From: WTHC01 sp965218725 | GTDB lineage: Archaea > Thermoproteota > Nitrososphaeria > Nitrososphaerales > Nitrosopumilaceae | Length of the DNA stretch: 64,000 nucleotides | Reading direction: 5' to 3' | Assembly: GCA_965218725.1 (NCBI GenBank) | Contig: CBDCLO010000002.1 | Coordinates: 186,001 to 250,000, forward strand | Shown here: positions 17,955-25,964 of the stretch, in pieces | How positions within the stretch are numbered: position 1 is the first letter of the stretch | Layout: each line of letters begins with the position of its first letter | Program-made: the position numbers and the translations under genes | Notes under the pieces: generated by a model | The model's input: the letters and a program-made list of their open reading frames with translations, nothing else | What the model was told of the DNA's origin: nothing | Databases searched by the model: none

Positions 17955-18878
17955 ACAAAATTTTGAGAATTGTTTAACTGGATAATAACAATTAGGGCAT
18001 GCATTATCAAAATATCTTAACTTATGAAGATCATAAAATTTCCTAAATACCTCATAATAATGTAATGATTCTTTAGATCTTATATGTATCTTATCAGTTT
18101 TATATATTTCAGTTATTTTTTTGGTGAATACATTATCATCCATTTCCACATCAAAAAAATTTGTTAATCCTATTGTACCAGAACCTTCTTGTATTGGTGA
18201 TTTATTTCTCCAAGCTATAGATGCAGGAATTTTTTTTTCAAATGATTTTCGTAATATCCATTTACCATATTTTCTATTGTTTTTAATACGTATTTTTAGA
18301 TGCATTGGTATTTTATTTGCTAATGCTATTACATCATCATCTAAAAATGGTAATTCTATTTTTATTCCTAGGGATTTTCCTAATTTAATAACTGGAAAAT
18401 GCATTATTTTTAATATTCTATTGTATTCATATTGCAATTCATTTCTTTTTTTATTTAAAAAAAAATTGTAACCACAAAATAGTTCATCAGCCCCATCACC
18501 AGTTATTATACTGTTATAACCAATTTTTTTAAGTGATTTTAAAACTAGATACATAACTATAGAATTTCTGATCTCAATATCATTAAAATTTTGTAAGATT
18601 TTGATAGTATGTTGTATTGAAGATTTGATTTCATTTATATCTACTATTTGTATATTGTGATTCAATCCTAGTCTATTTGCTGCTTGTTGGGTATATTCTA
18701 AATCTTTAGCATCAAAATTTTTAGTTATTATAGTGATTGTAGCAGGTTTTCTATTTTTTAAAAGATATGCTAATATTGTACTGTCTAATCCACCAGATAA
18801 TGAAATAATATTAGATCTACATTTCAAAACAGATCTTCTTAAAATTTCATATGTATAATTAACAAATCTCTGTAACAA
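17928..18878 (-). CDS. Stand-alone asparagine-synthase (PP-loop) domain with C-terminal zinc ribbon
   Basis: A 316-residue protein equivalent to the C-terminal synthetase domain of AsnB only. The ATP pyrophosphatase motif LSGGLDST lies at 27-34, ITGDGADELFCGY near 133-145, and a conserved ELPFLDDDVI region near 175. The N-terminal Cys glutaminase domain is absent. A short zinc ribbon is added at the end (C294, C297, C308, C311: CPNC and CLMC). Without glutaminase it must use ammonia or a partner, and the substrate may be a protein or tRNA instead of free aspartate. Asn-tRNA here may instead come from GatCAB (52040-55159). No neighbour clarifies the role. Confidence 0.82.
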   Translation of the reverse strand: MLQRFVNYTYEILRRSVLKCRSNIISLSGGLDSTILAYLLKNRKPATITIITKNFDAKDLEYTQQAANRLGLNHNIQIVDINEIKSSIQHTIKILQNFNDIEIRNSIVMYLVLKSLKKIGYNSIITGDGADELFCGYNFFLNKKRNELQYEYNRILKIMHFPVIKLGKSLGIKIELPFLDDDVIALANKIPMHLKIRIKNNRKYGKWILRKSFEKKIPASIAWRNKSPIQEGSGTIGLTNFFDVEMDDNVFTKKITEIYKTDKIHIRSKESLHYYEVFRKFYDLHKLRYFDNACPNCYYPVKQFSKFCLMCGTFPI

Positions 18879-18966
18879 TTTAATTACATTACTACAATTT
18901 TAGTCACAACTTGGCTATTTATGTTTAATGATATCTTTAAATATTTTATAGATTATTTTCTGAATT

Positions 18967-19383
18967 ATGTTACTTCCAGTAGAGATTGAATCTAAAACTC
19001 TTATTCCTGCGTTACGTTCTATACTAGCAAAAAAGTTGGCAATAAACTATAAAATTAGGGAAGATGTGATCTCTAAAATGTTAGGTGTTACTCAAGCTGC
19101 TGTAAGTAATTACATACGTGGTACGAGAGGTGATCCAAAGCTTATAGAAAAACTACTTGCTGAAAAACAGGTTGCAATATTACTTGATGAACTAAGCGAT
19201 AATTTGGCGTCTGATATGGCATATACTCCATCTAGTTTAGCAAAATTTATTGGTTTATGTAATTATATTAAATCTAGCCTATTAATTTGTGACATTCATC
19301 ATAAATTAGAAAATAATATTGATGAAAAAATATGTAAAGAATGCGAGAATATGCTTCTTAAAGGACCAGGAACGTTATATTAA
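18967..19383 (+). CDS. HTH transcriptional regulator with C-terminal Cys/His cluster
   Basis: A 138-residue protein. The middle of the N-terminal half is an XRE-like helix-turn-helix (DVISKMLGVTQAAVSNYIRG, about 36-55). The C-terminal part holds CDIHHKL and CKECENM, four possible metal or redox ligands (about 107-129). The layout matches the archaeal COG2522-type predicted regulators. It is divergent from the asparagine-synthase-like gene with 88 bases between, so it may control itself and that neighbour; this is inference from position only. ATG at 18967. Confidence 0.82.
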   Translation: MLLPVEIESKTLIPALRSILAKKLAINYKIREDVISKMLGVTQAAVSNYIRGTRGDPKLIEKLLAEKQVAILLDELSDNLASDMAYTPSSLAKFIGLCNYIKSSLLICDIHHKLENNIDEKICKECENMLLKGPGTLY

Positions 19384-19423
19384 TAACCAAGAAATTTAAA
19401 ATTATTTCTATGTTAAAAAATAT

Positions 19424-19879
19424 TTATGAAATAAAATATTTTATTGGAATATTTTGGTAATCCCCGTTAGGTAAAACTCTCTTTATAGTTATAGGTAAAA
19501 CTCTCTGTTCGAGTTCTGCAATCGCTATATCTAAAGATGTACGTGCATGTGATGGAATTTTAGTAAATGGTGGAGCTCCAAGAGATAATTGTAATGCCCT
19601 CGCTCCTAATATCCTAGCTTTTTCAAATCTAGTTAATATAGTGGGTCCTGCTAATATTTGATCTGAATTTTCGACTTTAATTTCTATTGGAATATGTATA
19701 GGATCTTTATCGATTATTTCACGTTTTTCTATCTCCTCAATCTTTTCTCTAAAAATAGTCTTTTGTTTTTCAGTAATTTCATCATCATCGATCATTTTTT
19801 TGTACAATTCAATAGATTTAATTGCACCTTTTGCTTTAATTCCTTTATTTATTTTTGACTGTGCCTTTGATTTTGACAA
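19424..19879 (-). CDS. rpoK: DNA-directed RNA polymerase subunit K (Rpo6)
   Basis: The omega/RPB6 homologue, which helps assemble the polymerase. The conserved core is in the C-terminal half: LTRFEKARILGARALQLSLG (about 82-101), then DIAIAELEQRVLPITIKR and PNGDYQNIP. The N-terminal 80 residues are an unusual charged, Lys/Glu-rich extension; typical Rpo6 is 55-90 residues and this is 151. The start is TTG at 19879 (MSKSKAQSK). A start within the extension is possible but no better codon stands out. It is divergent from the cyclophilin-like gene. Confidence 0.92.
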   Translation of the reverse strand: MSKSKAQSKINKGIKAKGAIKSIELYKKMIDDDEITEKQKTIFREKIEEIEKREIIDKDPIHIPIEIKVENSDQILAGPTILTRFEKARILGARALQLSLGAPPFTKIPSHARTSLDIAIAELEQRVLPITIKRVLPNGDYQNIPIKYFIS

Positions 19880-19941
19880 ACATTACTATTTTATTTTACT
19901 GTTATATATTCCAAACATACAATAACTAAAAATATTGTTTT

Positions 19942-20340
19942 ATGTCACTATGTTTAATGTATGAATCCATATCTAAACTAAAAACAATTTTTGAAATCAA
20001 TAAAACTATGATATCAGTTGAATTAAAACGTCATTTATCTCCAAATGTTGTAGGTTCTATAAGTAGACTTCTTCCACTATCAGGAACTGTACATATTATG
20101 ATGAAACATATTGTGTATATCAATGTTCCAATCAATAAGGGTTTAGAAAGACCAAAAAATATGTTTAATATATATGATGTTGCTTACTACCCGCAATATA
20201 ATATAGTCTGTTTTTTTAGAGATAATATGAAACTGGGTGTACTTATGACTCCAATAGGTAAAATTACATCCAATACCGAAACAATGAAATACATAAACCA
20301 AGCAGATGCTTTCAGGTTTTATTATAATATTGGTTTATAG
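19942..20340 (+). CDS. Cyclophilin-like fold protein (TM1367 type)
   Basis: A 132-residue protein matching the small cyclophilin-like barrel family: ISVELKRHLSPNVVGSISRL, LPLSGTVHIM, a strand VYINVPI, then DVAYYPQYNIVCFFRD. The YYP...CFF block is the most diagnostic part. These proteins share the cyclophilin fold but usually lack the catalytic Arg and aromatic set, so isomerase activity is not assured. The 3' end overlaps the convergent rps25e gene by 19 bases. An ATG at 19960 is an alternative start. Confidence 0.7.
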   Translation: MSLCLMYESISKLKTIFEINKTMISVELKRHLSPNVVGSISRLLPLSGTVHIMMKHIVYINVPINKGLERPKNMFNIYDVAYYPQYNIVCFFRDNMKLGVLMTPIGKITSNTETMKYINQADAFRFYYNIGL

Positions 20341-20609
20341 ATGTAGTGTCCACTATACCCACCAGCTTTTTTTATGATCCCCTCTTTTAACATTTTTAAT
20401 ATAAAATTATTTGCAGTTGATATTTTAACATTTGTTTGTTTAGCTAGATTCTGTATTGTTATAAATTTTAATTTTTTAATAATATCAATACCAACTTTAT
20501 GGTCTATGTATGATATAATTTGATGTCTAGGACCATGAGCACTGCTTTGACTTAACTTATCCTTTTTTTGTTTATCCTGTGATTGTGACAAATGTTTTTG
20601 TCTTACCAA
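20322..20609 (-). CDS. rps25e: Ribosomal protein S25e
   Basis: Small-subunit protein of eukaryotes and TACK/Asgard archaea, with a winged-helix core. The 95-residue sequence has a basic, Gln/Lys/Ser-rich N-terminal tail (residues 1-30) and the conserved helical core ITIQNLAKQTNVKISTANNF, then MLKEGIIKKAGGYSGHYIY. S25e is missing from Euryarchaeota, so it supports a TACK assignment. The start is TTG at 20609. The tail overlaps the convergent cyclophilin-like gene by 19 bases. Confidence 0.88.
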   Translation of the reverse strand: MVRQKHLSQSQDKQKKDKLSQSSAHGPRHQIISYIDHKVGIDIIKKLKFITIQNLAKQTNVKISTANNFILKMLKEGIIKKAGGYSGHYIYKPIL

Positions 20610-20704
20610 TATGTATTACAGTCTATTTTTTAATATATAAAGTATATTATAAATTACAATAAAACTATTTTCAAATATATATTACAGTTATATATGTCAA
20701 CTTT

Positions 20705-20920
20705 ATGGGAATAATATCAAAAGGTACTAAATGCAGTATAGTTGATTGTCAAAATGATGGTATACGTTCATTAAGTATTACAAAGCTTACAGGTTCTAGT
20801 TTAGATGTTTTATCTAATAAAAAAAATGTAGTGTTATGTAAAACTCACTATAAAAAATGGAAAAAGAATACAAAAAAAACTAGGTTATTGGAAAGATCAA
20901 GATATAACAGTTTTCAGTAA
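20705..20920 (+). CDS. Small basic protein with possible zinc site
   Basis: A 71-residue protein with CSIVDCQNDG near the start and LCKTHYKKWKKNTKK near the end. The four ligands C10, C15, C45 and H48 could form a small zinc finger, and the C-terminal part is strongly basic, as in nucleic-acid-binding proteins. I do not recognise a named family. ATG at 20705, preceded by a TATA-like AT-rich region. It is followed by the bifunctional-nuclease gene in the same direction after 70 bases. Confidence 0.6.
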   Translation: MGIISKGTKCSIVDCQNDGIRSLSITKLTGSSLDVLSNKKNVVLCKTHYKKWKKNTKKTRLLERSRYNSFQ

Positions 20921-20990
20921 TCTAAAAATTGATTATACAACAGTTTTGTATATTTATATGCACTAATTGATAAACATAGAATGAGTTATT

Positions 20991-21410
20991 TTGAGAATTA
21001 GTGACAATCAGGAACCAGAATATGAATCTGTACGAATTTCATATGTTGGATTTATTGATCCATATTCAATTGAAGGCATGCTAATTCTTAAAACATTGGA
21101 TAACAAAGAATTTTGTATTAGAGCATTTTCTGGTGAAATAGCTCAATATATAATTAATTCTATTAATGGTGATCTGGCTATTCCAACAATCTATGAGATA
21201 ATAGGTGAACTATGTGAACAAAATGAGTCATTCCTAGTAAAAGTAAAAATTTATGAAAATGGATTTTCTTTAAGAGCTAATTTGTATTACACTGGAAAAA
21301 AAAATATGATTCTAAGGAATTATCGTGCATCAGATGCTATTGCATTGTCTGTTCTATATAAAGCCCCAATATTAATAAGAAAAAATTTATTAAATGAAAA
21401 CAAATGCTAA
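20991..21410 (+). CDS. Bifunctional nuclease (DUF151/BFN) domain protein
   Basis: A 139-residue protein of the BFN family: LKTLDNKEFCIRAFSGEIAQ near 33-52, then IPTIYEIIGELCE and the C-terminal RASDAIALSVLYKAPILI. The SDAIAL signature is the most conserved family block. In plants a member has DNase and RNase activity; the archaeal role is not established. The start is TTG at 20991. The stop overlaps the convergent PurP-like gene by 4 bases. Confidence 0.85.
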   Translation: MRISDNQEPEYESVRISYVGFIDPYSIEGMLILKTLDNKEFCIRAFSGEIAQYIINSINGDLAIPTIYEIIGELCEQNESFLVKVKIYENGFSLRANLYYTGKKNMILRNYRASDAIALSVLYKAPILIRKNLLNENKC

Positions 21411-22498
21411 GTTACTATTTTGTGTAAATTGCCTTCATCACGTGCTTTTTTAATTTCCATTGCGATTCTTCTTCCCACTCCAAATATTTTTCCATATTGA
21501 TATTTTGTATATGGTGTAGTAGTTGCAATAATTGGATTTCCTGGAACTCTTAATGAGACATCGTATACAACTAATTCTAAATCCTTTGTTATTACACTTT
21601 GTAATGAAAAAGGGCCTATAATTCCAGGCGCGTATTCCTTCTTAACAGTATCAACAAACTTATCACCAATTGAAATTACATTTTCTAATAATGATTCACG
21701 TATACTTGCTGGTATATGTCCCACTTCTATATTAGTTAAATCAATATCAGTAGTTAATTGTTGTTTTGCTGGCAATGCATTATAGTCAAATATATTTGTC
21801 TGTAAACGTCTTTCAATTCCAATAAAATCAACATATTTTGAAATTGGACTTGAAAAATAATTAAAATTCATATATGTTCCAATTATCACTTCTTCAATAC
21901 TAGCTATTTTTAAATCACTTTTTGAAATTAATCCAAGTCTTATTTTTTCAGTTGAGATTTTTTTATATTCCTCATATGAATTTACCATAAAAAATGCTCT
22001 TTCTAAACTACGTTTTTTTTCTTGAGTTTTAACTATAGATAATTTATTTATGTTCTTAGGATTTTTAAATATTATAGGACATTTTATTCCAGCTTTTTTC
22101 AAAAGATAATATTGATTTTTTTTATGAGATCGTTCTTCAGCTTGTAATAGTGTTCTATTACCAAAAAGTGGTACTTTAAAATTATTTTCAATGTGGTTAT
22201 AACTTAGATATGCAGTTAATGCTCTATGTGGAACTATTATGACATTTTTTTGTAATAATCTTTTTTGTATTTTAGATGATAGCATATGCCTGAATTTGGC
22301 AAGTATTATCATTTCATCAGCTATCCTATTGAATCTTTTATATGTCTCTGTTCTACCTTTTTGACAAATTACAATTGTTTTTAAATTTTCGTCTTTAGCG
22401 CCATCCATTATATCTAATGCAGAATGGCTTCCAAGTACACCAACCTTCGGATCAGTATATTTATTTATAATTTTTCTAATTTCAACATTTTTTATCAT
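21407..22498 (-). CDS. PurP-like ATP-grasp protein (FAICAR synthetase paralogue)
   Basis: A 363-residue ATP-grasp protein of the PurP family: VGVLGSHSALDIMDGAKDE, then VPHRALTAYL, the lid IVKTQEKKRSLERAFFMV, GIERRLQTNIFDY and PGIIGPFSLQSV. Compared with the other copy at 49582-50604 it departs at key places. The LRWESDR-type block is LLQAEERS, and the glycine-rich loop KKEGAAGGKGYF is replaced by KTQEKKRSLERAFF, so canonical FAICAR synthesis is less likely. Many archaea keep two PurP-type genes, and the function of the second is uncertain. It ends against the BFN gene with a 4-base overlap. Confidence 0.82.
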   Translation of the reverse strand: MIKNVEIRKIINKYTDPKVGVLGSHSALDIMDGAKDENLKTIVICQKGRTETYKRFNRIADEMIILAKFRHMLSSKIQKRLLQKNVIIVPHRALTAYLSYNHIENNFKVPLFGNRTLLQAEERSHKKNQYYLLKKAGIKCPIIFKNPKNINKLSIVKTQEKKRSLERAFFMVNSYEEYKKISTEKIRLGLISKSDLKIASIEEVIIGTYMNFNYFSSPISKYVDFIGIERRLQTNIFDYNALPAKQQLTTDIDLTNIEVGHIPASIRESLLENVISIGDKFVDTVKKEYAPGIIGPFSLQSVITKDLELVVYDVSLRVPGNPIIATTTPYTKYQYGKIFGVGRRIAMEIKKARDEGNLHKIVT

Positions 22499-22624
22499 AC
22501 AATATTGATATCAATACAAAATATAACTGAAACAATAATTAATTGAATTTAAAATAAATTAAGTTAATATGTATAAAATAATCTGTATATAAATTAAAAT
22601 AAATCTTTGACTAATATTTAATCT

Positions 22625-23185
22625 ATGAAATTAATTATAGGTATTACTGGAAGTACAGGTGTAATTTATGGTATACGAATGTTGGAAATACTAAAAAAAT
22701 TAAATATTAAAACATATTTGATTATGACTGATTGGGCTTCTAAATGCATATCATTGGAAACCATATATAAAATAAAATATGTACAATCTCTCTCAACTGA
22801 ATATTTTTCAAATAAAAACTTAGCTGCGAGTATTTCAAGTGGTACTTATAAAACTGATGGGATGATTATAATACCATGTACAATGAAAACACTATCAAGT
22901 ATTGCATATGGTCATGATGAAACATTAATTTCACGTTCTGCTAATGTTATTTTAAAGGAATCAAAAAAGTTAGTTTTAGTTACACGCGAAACACCACTTA
23001 CTGCAATAAATCTAGAAAATATGCTAAAACTTGCTATGTTAGGAATAGTAATTTTACCACCAATGATCGAATTTTATACTAAACCAAAATCAATTACTGA
23101 TATAATAGATCATGGTATTGGGAAATGCCTTGATCAGTTTAACATAGAACATAACCTATATCCACGTTGGGGCAAAAAAATTTAA
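22625..23185 (+). CDS. ubiX: Flavin prenyltransferase UbiX
   Basis: It makes prenylated FMN, the cofactor of UbiD-type decarboxylases. The 186-residue protein begins LIIGITGSTGVIYGIRMLEI (about 3-22, the FMN-binding loop), and contains DGMIIIPCTMKTLSSIAYG, SRSANVILKESKKLVLVTRETPL and the C-terminal Pro-rich PMIEFYTKP, all family blocks. No ubiD partner lies in the window. The downstream SRPBCC gene starts on the base after its stop, so they share a transcript. Confidence 0.94.
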   Translation: MKLIIGITGSTGVIYGIRMLEILKKLNIKTYLIMTDWASKCISLETIYKIKYVQSLSTEYFSNKNLAASISSGTYKTDGMIIIPCTMKTLSSIAYGHDETLISRSANVILKESKKLVLVTRETPLTAINLENMLKLAMLGIVILPPMIEFYTKPKSITDIIDHGIGKCLDQFNIEHNLYPRWGKKI

Positions 23186-23617
23186 TTGAAGCTATATATT
23201 GAAAAAATAATTAATATACAACAAAATAAAATTTTTGATTTTATTGTGGAACATAAAAATTTTCAACATATTTTACCTGATTATTTTTTGTTTACTCATA
23301 TATTGTCTATGCGTAATGAAGTATCAGTAATGAAGAATCATATCAAGATATTAGGCAAAGTCTTTGTTGTATTAACTAAGCATGTCATAAAATATCCTGA
23401 TTCGTATGAAATATTTATTATTGGCGGAAATGGAAAAGGAAGCAGTATTATATTAAAATATATTGAATTTTCAAAACGAACAAAATTAACCCTGACAGTA
23501 GATCTAAAATTTAATGGTATTAAAAAATTAGTTCAATTAATCTACAAAAATAAAATAAAAAATGAACTTTTAAACATGTTTATGAAACTCATAATTGAGT
23601 TAGAACAAAAATCATGA
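23186..23617 (+). CDS. SRPBCC/START-like (polyketide-cyclase type) small protein
   Basis: A 143-residue protein with the pattern of the helix-grip SRPBCC fold: YIEKIINIQQNKIFDFIVEH (strand and first helix), NFQHILPDYF, a run of beta strands, and a long C-terminal helix IKNELLNMFMKLIIELEQ. The helix and strand order fits the family, but there is no conserved catalytic residue. The start is TTG at 23186, directly after the ubiX stop. The pair suggests a role near prenyl-FMN, quinone or lipid chemistry, which is inference. The 3' end overlaps tatA by 6 bases, convergently. Confidence 0.65.
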   Translation: MKLYIEKIINIQQNKIFDFIVEHKNFQHILPDYFLFTHILSMRNEVSVMKNHIKILGKVFVVLTKHVIKYPDSYEIFIIGGNGKGSSIILKYIEFSKRTKLTLTVDLKFNGIKKLVQLIYKNKIKNELLNMFMKLIIELEQKS

Positions 23618-23782
23618 TTTCTTTTCATCTTTAAAATCTTTTAGTTCTTTTTCACCTTCTAGTTTTCCTTTTTCATATTCGCCTTTTGATTTTCCTAGTG
23701 TCTTGGCTAGCTCTGGGATCTTCTTAGCTCCAAATATGAAAATAGCTGCAATTAATAGAATAAATATCCATTCTTGTCCCAT
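23612..23782 (-). CDS. tatA: Sec-independent translocase protein TatA
   Basis: A single-pass pore-forming component of the twin-arginine translocase. Starting at ATG 23782 the product is 56 residues: MGQEWIFILLIAAIFIFG (membrane helix), then the conserved hinge AKKIPELAKTLGKSKGEYEK (amphipathic helix) and an acidic/basic tail. The frame stays open upstream to 23824, but the 14 extra residues are not family-like, so the inner ATG is preferred. It follows tatC in the same direction with a 91-base gap. Confidence 0.93.
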   Translation of the reverse strand: MGQEWIFILLIAAIFIFGAKKIPELAKTLGKSKGEYEKGKLEGEKELKDFKDEKKS

Positions 23783-23873
23783 GATGAAATTATAGTTACT
23801 TAGCACTGATACCTTCGTATACATAGAAAATTTAAATGTTTCATATTTTTAGACATTATGTTAATAATCCATA

Positions 23874-24629
23874 TCACTCTGTGATTCTCATACCTATTAA
23901 GTATAATATTATCATTGGTATTGAGATAAACCACATGGTTATACCGCTTCCATCTGGAGTTATAATTGCACCAAAAATAACTATTATAATAACTGCATAT
24001 CTTATGTTTTTGCTCCAAAATCTTCTATCTGTAATTCCAATTTTATTTGTTATATACATAATTAATGGCAGTTCAAATGATATTCCAAATGCTAAGAGGA
24101 ACTGTAGAATAAATATTACAAAGTCTGTTACATTCAAAAATGTTATTATTCCGGCGTAATGTCCGTATTTGTATAAAAACTCTAATAAATATGGTATAGT
24201 AAAAAAATATGCGAAACAACACCCTGAGATAAATAGTACTGTAGCAGGAAGTGATATAGTACATATCATATTAAACTCATGTTTATTTAGTGCTGGTTTT
24301 AAGAAATCAATAGACTCTTTAGTTATTATTGGGGTTCCTATTATGACACCAACTAATAACGAAATATAAATCTGGACAAAAAACGCTTGACCAGGTGCAG
24401 TTTGTATTAATTGCACATCTTTAGGTATAAGTTTTATTTTTAAATGATCAATAATTTGTATGGCAATATTGTTAAATGGTTCTATTGTCGGATATGCTAG
24501 ATTAATTCCTTTATATTCAAATATGTTTATATGAAACGTCAAGATAAGCACCATGATTATTACTACTATAACAGACACCCGTAATACTCGTATTCTTAGT
24601 TCTGATATATGCTGCCTAATTCCATTCAT
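23874..24629 (-). CDS. tatC: Sec-independent translocase protein TatC
   Basis: The six-helix receptor of the twin-arginine export system. The 251-residue protein has the expected N-terminal motif (HISELRIRVLRV, residues 7-18), six hydrophobic segments, the family signature AFGISFELPLIMY near 190-202 and NIRYAVIIIVIFGAIITPDG before the last helices. tatA lies downstream on the same strand, and an unknown gene (24661-25122) lies 31 bases upstream. Tat export of folded copper and cofactor proteins is expected in this lineage. Confidence 0.94.
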   Translation of the reverse strand: MNGIRQHISELRIRVLRVSVIVVIIMVLILTFHINIFEYKGINLAYPTIEPFNNIAIQIIDHLKIKLIPKDVQLIQTAPGQAFFVQIYISLLVGVIIGTPIITKESIDFLKPALNKHEFNMICTISLPATVLFISGCCFAYFFTIPYLLEFLYKYGHYAGIITFLNVTDFVIFILQFLLAFGISFELPLIMYITNKIGITDRRFWSKNIRYAVIIIVIFGAIITPDGSGITMWFISIPMIILYLIGMRITE

Positions 24630-24660
24630 GTGTGATAGTATTTATTAGTAGTGATTTAAT

Positions 24661-25122
24661 TTATCCACCTGGAATAGGTAGAAGTTTGTTTTCTGGTAAC
24701 CCAGTAACTAAATCATTATTATCTGTAAAATCAAATTCTATTGTTATGATTACATCAGAATTAAATCTTTTTCTGAGTTCTTTTGCTAAACTAGCTATAT
24801 CTTTTGGAGTATAGATTTCTTTTGAATTTTTTAAAATTATTCTTGAGCTTTTTTCTAGTATTTTTCCACCAAACTTGTTTTTAAGAAATTCGTTAATTTC
24901 AATCAATTCATTATCTGGTACATGATTATGGTAATATGCAATTCCTTTTAATGATTCATAATCATATGGCACTCCATTTCTATATGCAAAAACACCAATA
25001 AATTTAGCATCTTTTTCTTGATTCATGACACATTTAATTTCCCACGTTAGTACTCTCTTAGGATCATATGTAGATTTTTCTACATCATCAATAGTTAACT
25101 TCCAGTATCGTATTCTACCCAT
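24661..25122 (-). CDS. Conserved hypothetical soluble protein
   Basis: A 153-residue protein without a family I can name. It opens MGRIRYWKLTIDDVEK and has several Trp/Tyr/His-rich short strands (VLTWEIKCVMN, IAYYHNHVPDN), a basic middle and a Pro/Gly C-terminal end (PENKLLPIPGG). No membrane segment or Cys pair is present. It is co-directional with tatC and tatA (31-base gap), so it may share their transcript, but nothing shows a functional link. Confidence 0.6.
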   Translation of the reverse strand: MGRIRYWKLTIDDVEKSTYDPKRVLTWEIKCVMNQEKDAKFIGVFAYRNGVPYDYESLKGIAYYHNHVPDNELIEINEFLKNKFGGKILEKSSRIILKNSKEIYTPKDIASLAKELRKRFNSDVIITIEFDFTDNNDLVTGLPENKLLPIPGG

Positions 25123-25210
25123 TTTGAACTATATATAAAAACAATATAAATTATTATGCATATTACATATATAGATTGAAATTTATGTATACATAACCAT
25201 ATTATTAGTA

Positions 25211-25468
25211 ATGGGAATCTATATAGCTAGAGTAATAATTGAAAATAAAGAAGAATTAGACGATCCAGAAGCTGATGCAATTTTTAAAAATTTAATTTTA
25301 AAAAAAAATACAAATATTATAAAAATGCGTACAGCTAAAATATTAAAATTTATTATGCATGAAAAAAATAAAAAACCAATAAAAACTAAAATAAAAAAAC
25401 TTTGTAATGAGCTAAGGCTTTATAATCCATTGATTAGTACAATTATTATAGAAGTTTTTGATAGCTAG
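25211..25468 (+). CDS. purS: Phosphoribosylformylglycinamidine synthase, PurS subunit
   Basis: A small homodimeric subunit that docks PurQ on PurL and channels ammonia. The 85-residue protein shows the PurS pattern: a strand (IYIARVIIENKEEL), DDPEADAIFKNLILKK, a second strand, and the C-terminal CNELRLYNPLISTIIIEVFD, matching the family's ANPVIEDYxIEV end. The PurL here is the short form that needs PurS and PurQ. A CBS-domain gene on the other strand separates it from purQ by 496 bases, breaking the usual purSQL order. Its stop overlaps the CBS gene by 4 bases. Confidence 0.82.
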   Translation: MGIYIARVIIENKEELDDPEADAIFKNLILKKNTNIIKMRTAKILKFIMHEKNKKPIKTKIKKLCNELRLYNPLISTIIIEVFDS

Positions 25469-25887
25469 GTTTTATTAGATTCTATATTTTTTATTGTACT
25501 ATCAATCAAAAGCTTATTTCTTAAATAACTAACTAATCCAATTTGAGTGATTGCTCCAATAAGCTTACCATCCTCAAATACAAGCAATCTTTTAATATTA
25601 TTATTAAGCATTTTTTGTATTGCATTTTCAATTTCTGTATATGGTTTAACTGATCTGAATCCATATGACATTATGTCTGTAATTAGAATATTTGATGCCA
25701 GCTTATTATTTGCAACTAATTTTTTAACATAATCACTATCTGATAAAATACCAATTGGTTTAAGATTTTTTATTATTACCAGAAAATTTACATTTTTTTC
25801 TCTAATCATTTTGGCTCCATCTAGAGCAGATCTATCATGTCCTATAGTCACTATATTCTCTTCCATTATATCTTTGACTATTGTCAT
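25465..25887 (-). CDS. CBS-domain protein (two CBS motifs)
   Basis: A 140-residue protein that is a single Bateman module. CBS1 includes IMEENIVTIGHDRSALDGAK and NFLVIIKNLKPIGILSDSDY; CBS2 includes SVKPYTEIENAIQKML and RLLVFEDGKLIGAITQIGL. Such modules bind AMP, ATP, SAM or similar ligands as energy or ligand sensors. It has no catalytic or DNA-binding domain. It sits convergently between purS and purQ, so a link to purine status is tempting but not shown. Confidence 0.9.
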   Translation of the reverse strand: MTIVKDIMEENIVTIGHDRSALDGAKMIREKNVNFLVIIKNLKPIGILSDSDYVKKLVANNKLASNILITDIMSYGFRSVKPYTEIENAIQKMLNNNIKRLLVFEDGKLIGAITQIGLVSYLRNKLLIDSTIKNIESNKT

Positions 25888-25964
25888 ATGAATTATAATT
25901 ATTAGTTCAAATAAAAACTATTATTTTAGGTTTATTTTAATAATATGATATTATAAAACATAAT

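Noticed and set aside
23783..23824. Upstream extension of tatA
   Set aside because: The extra 14 residues are unlike TatA, and the inner ATG starts directly at the conserved membrane helix.
24073..24264. Small open frames inside tatC on both strands
   Set aside because: tatC has a full-length family match; these are alternate-frame shadows.
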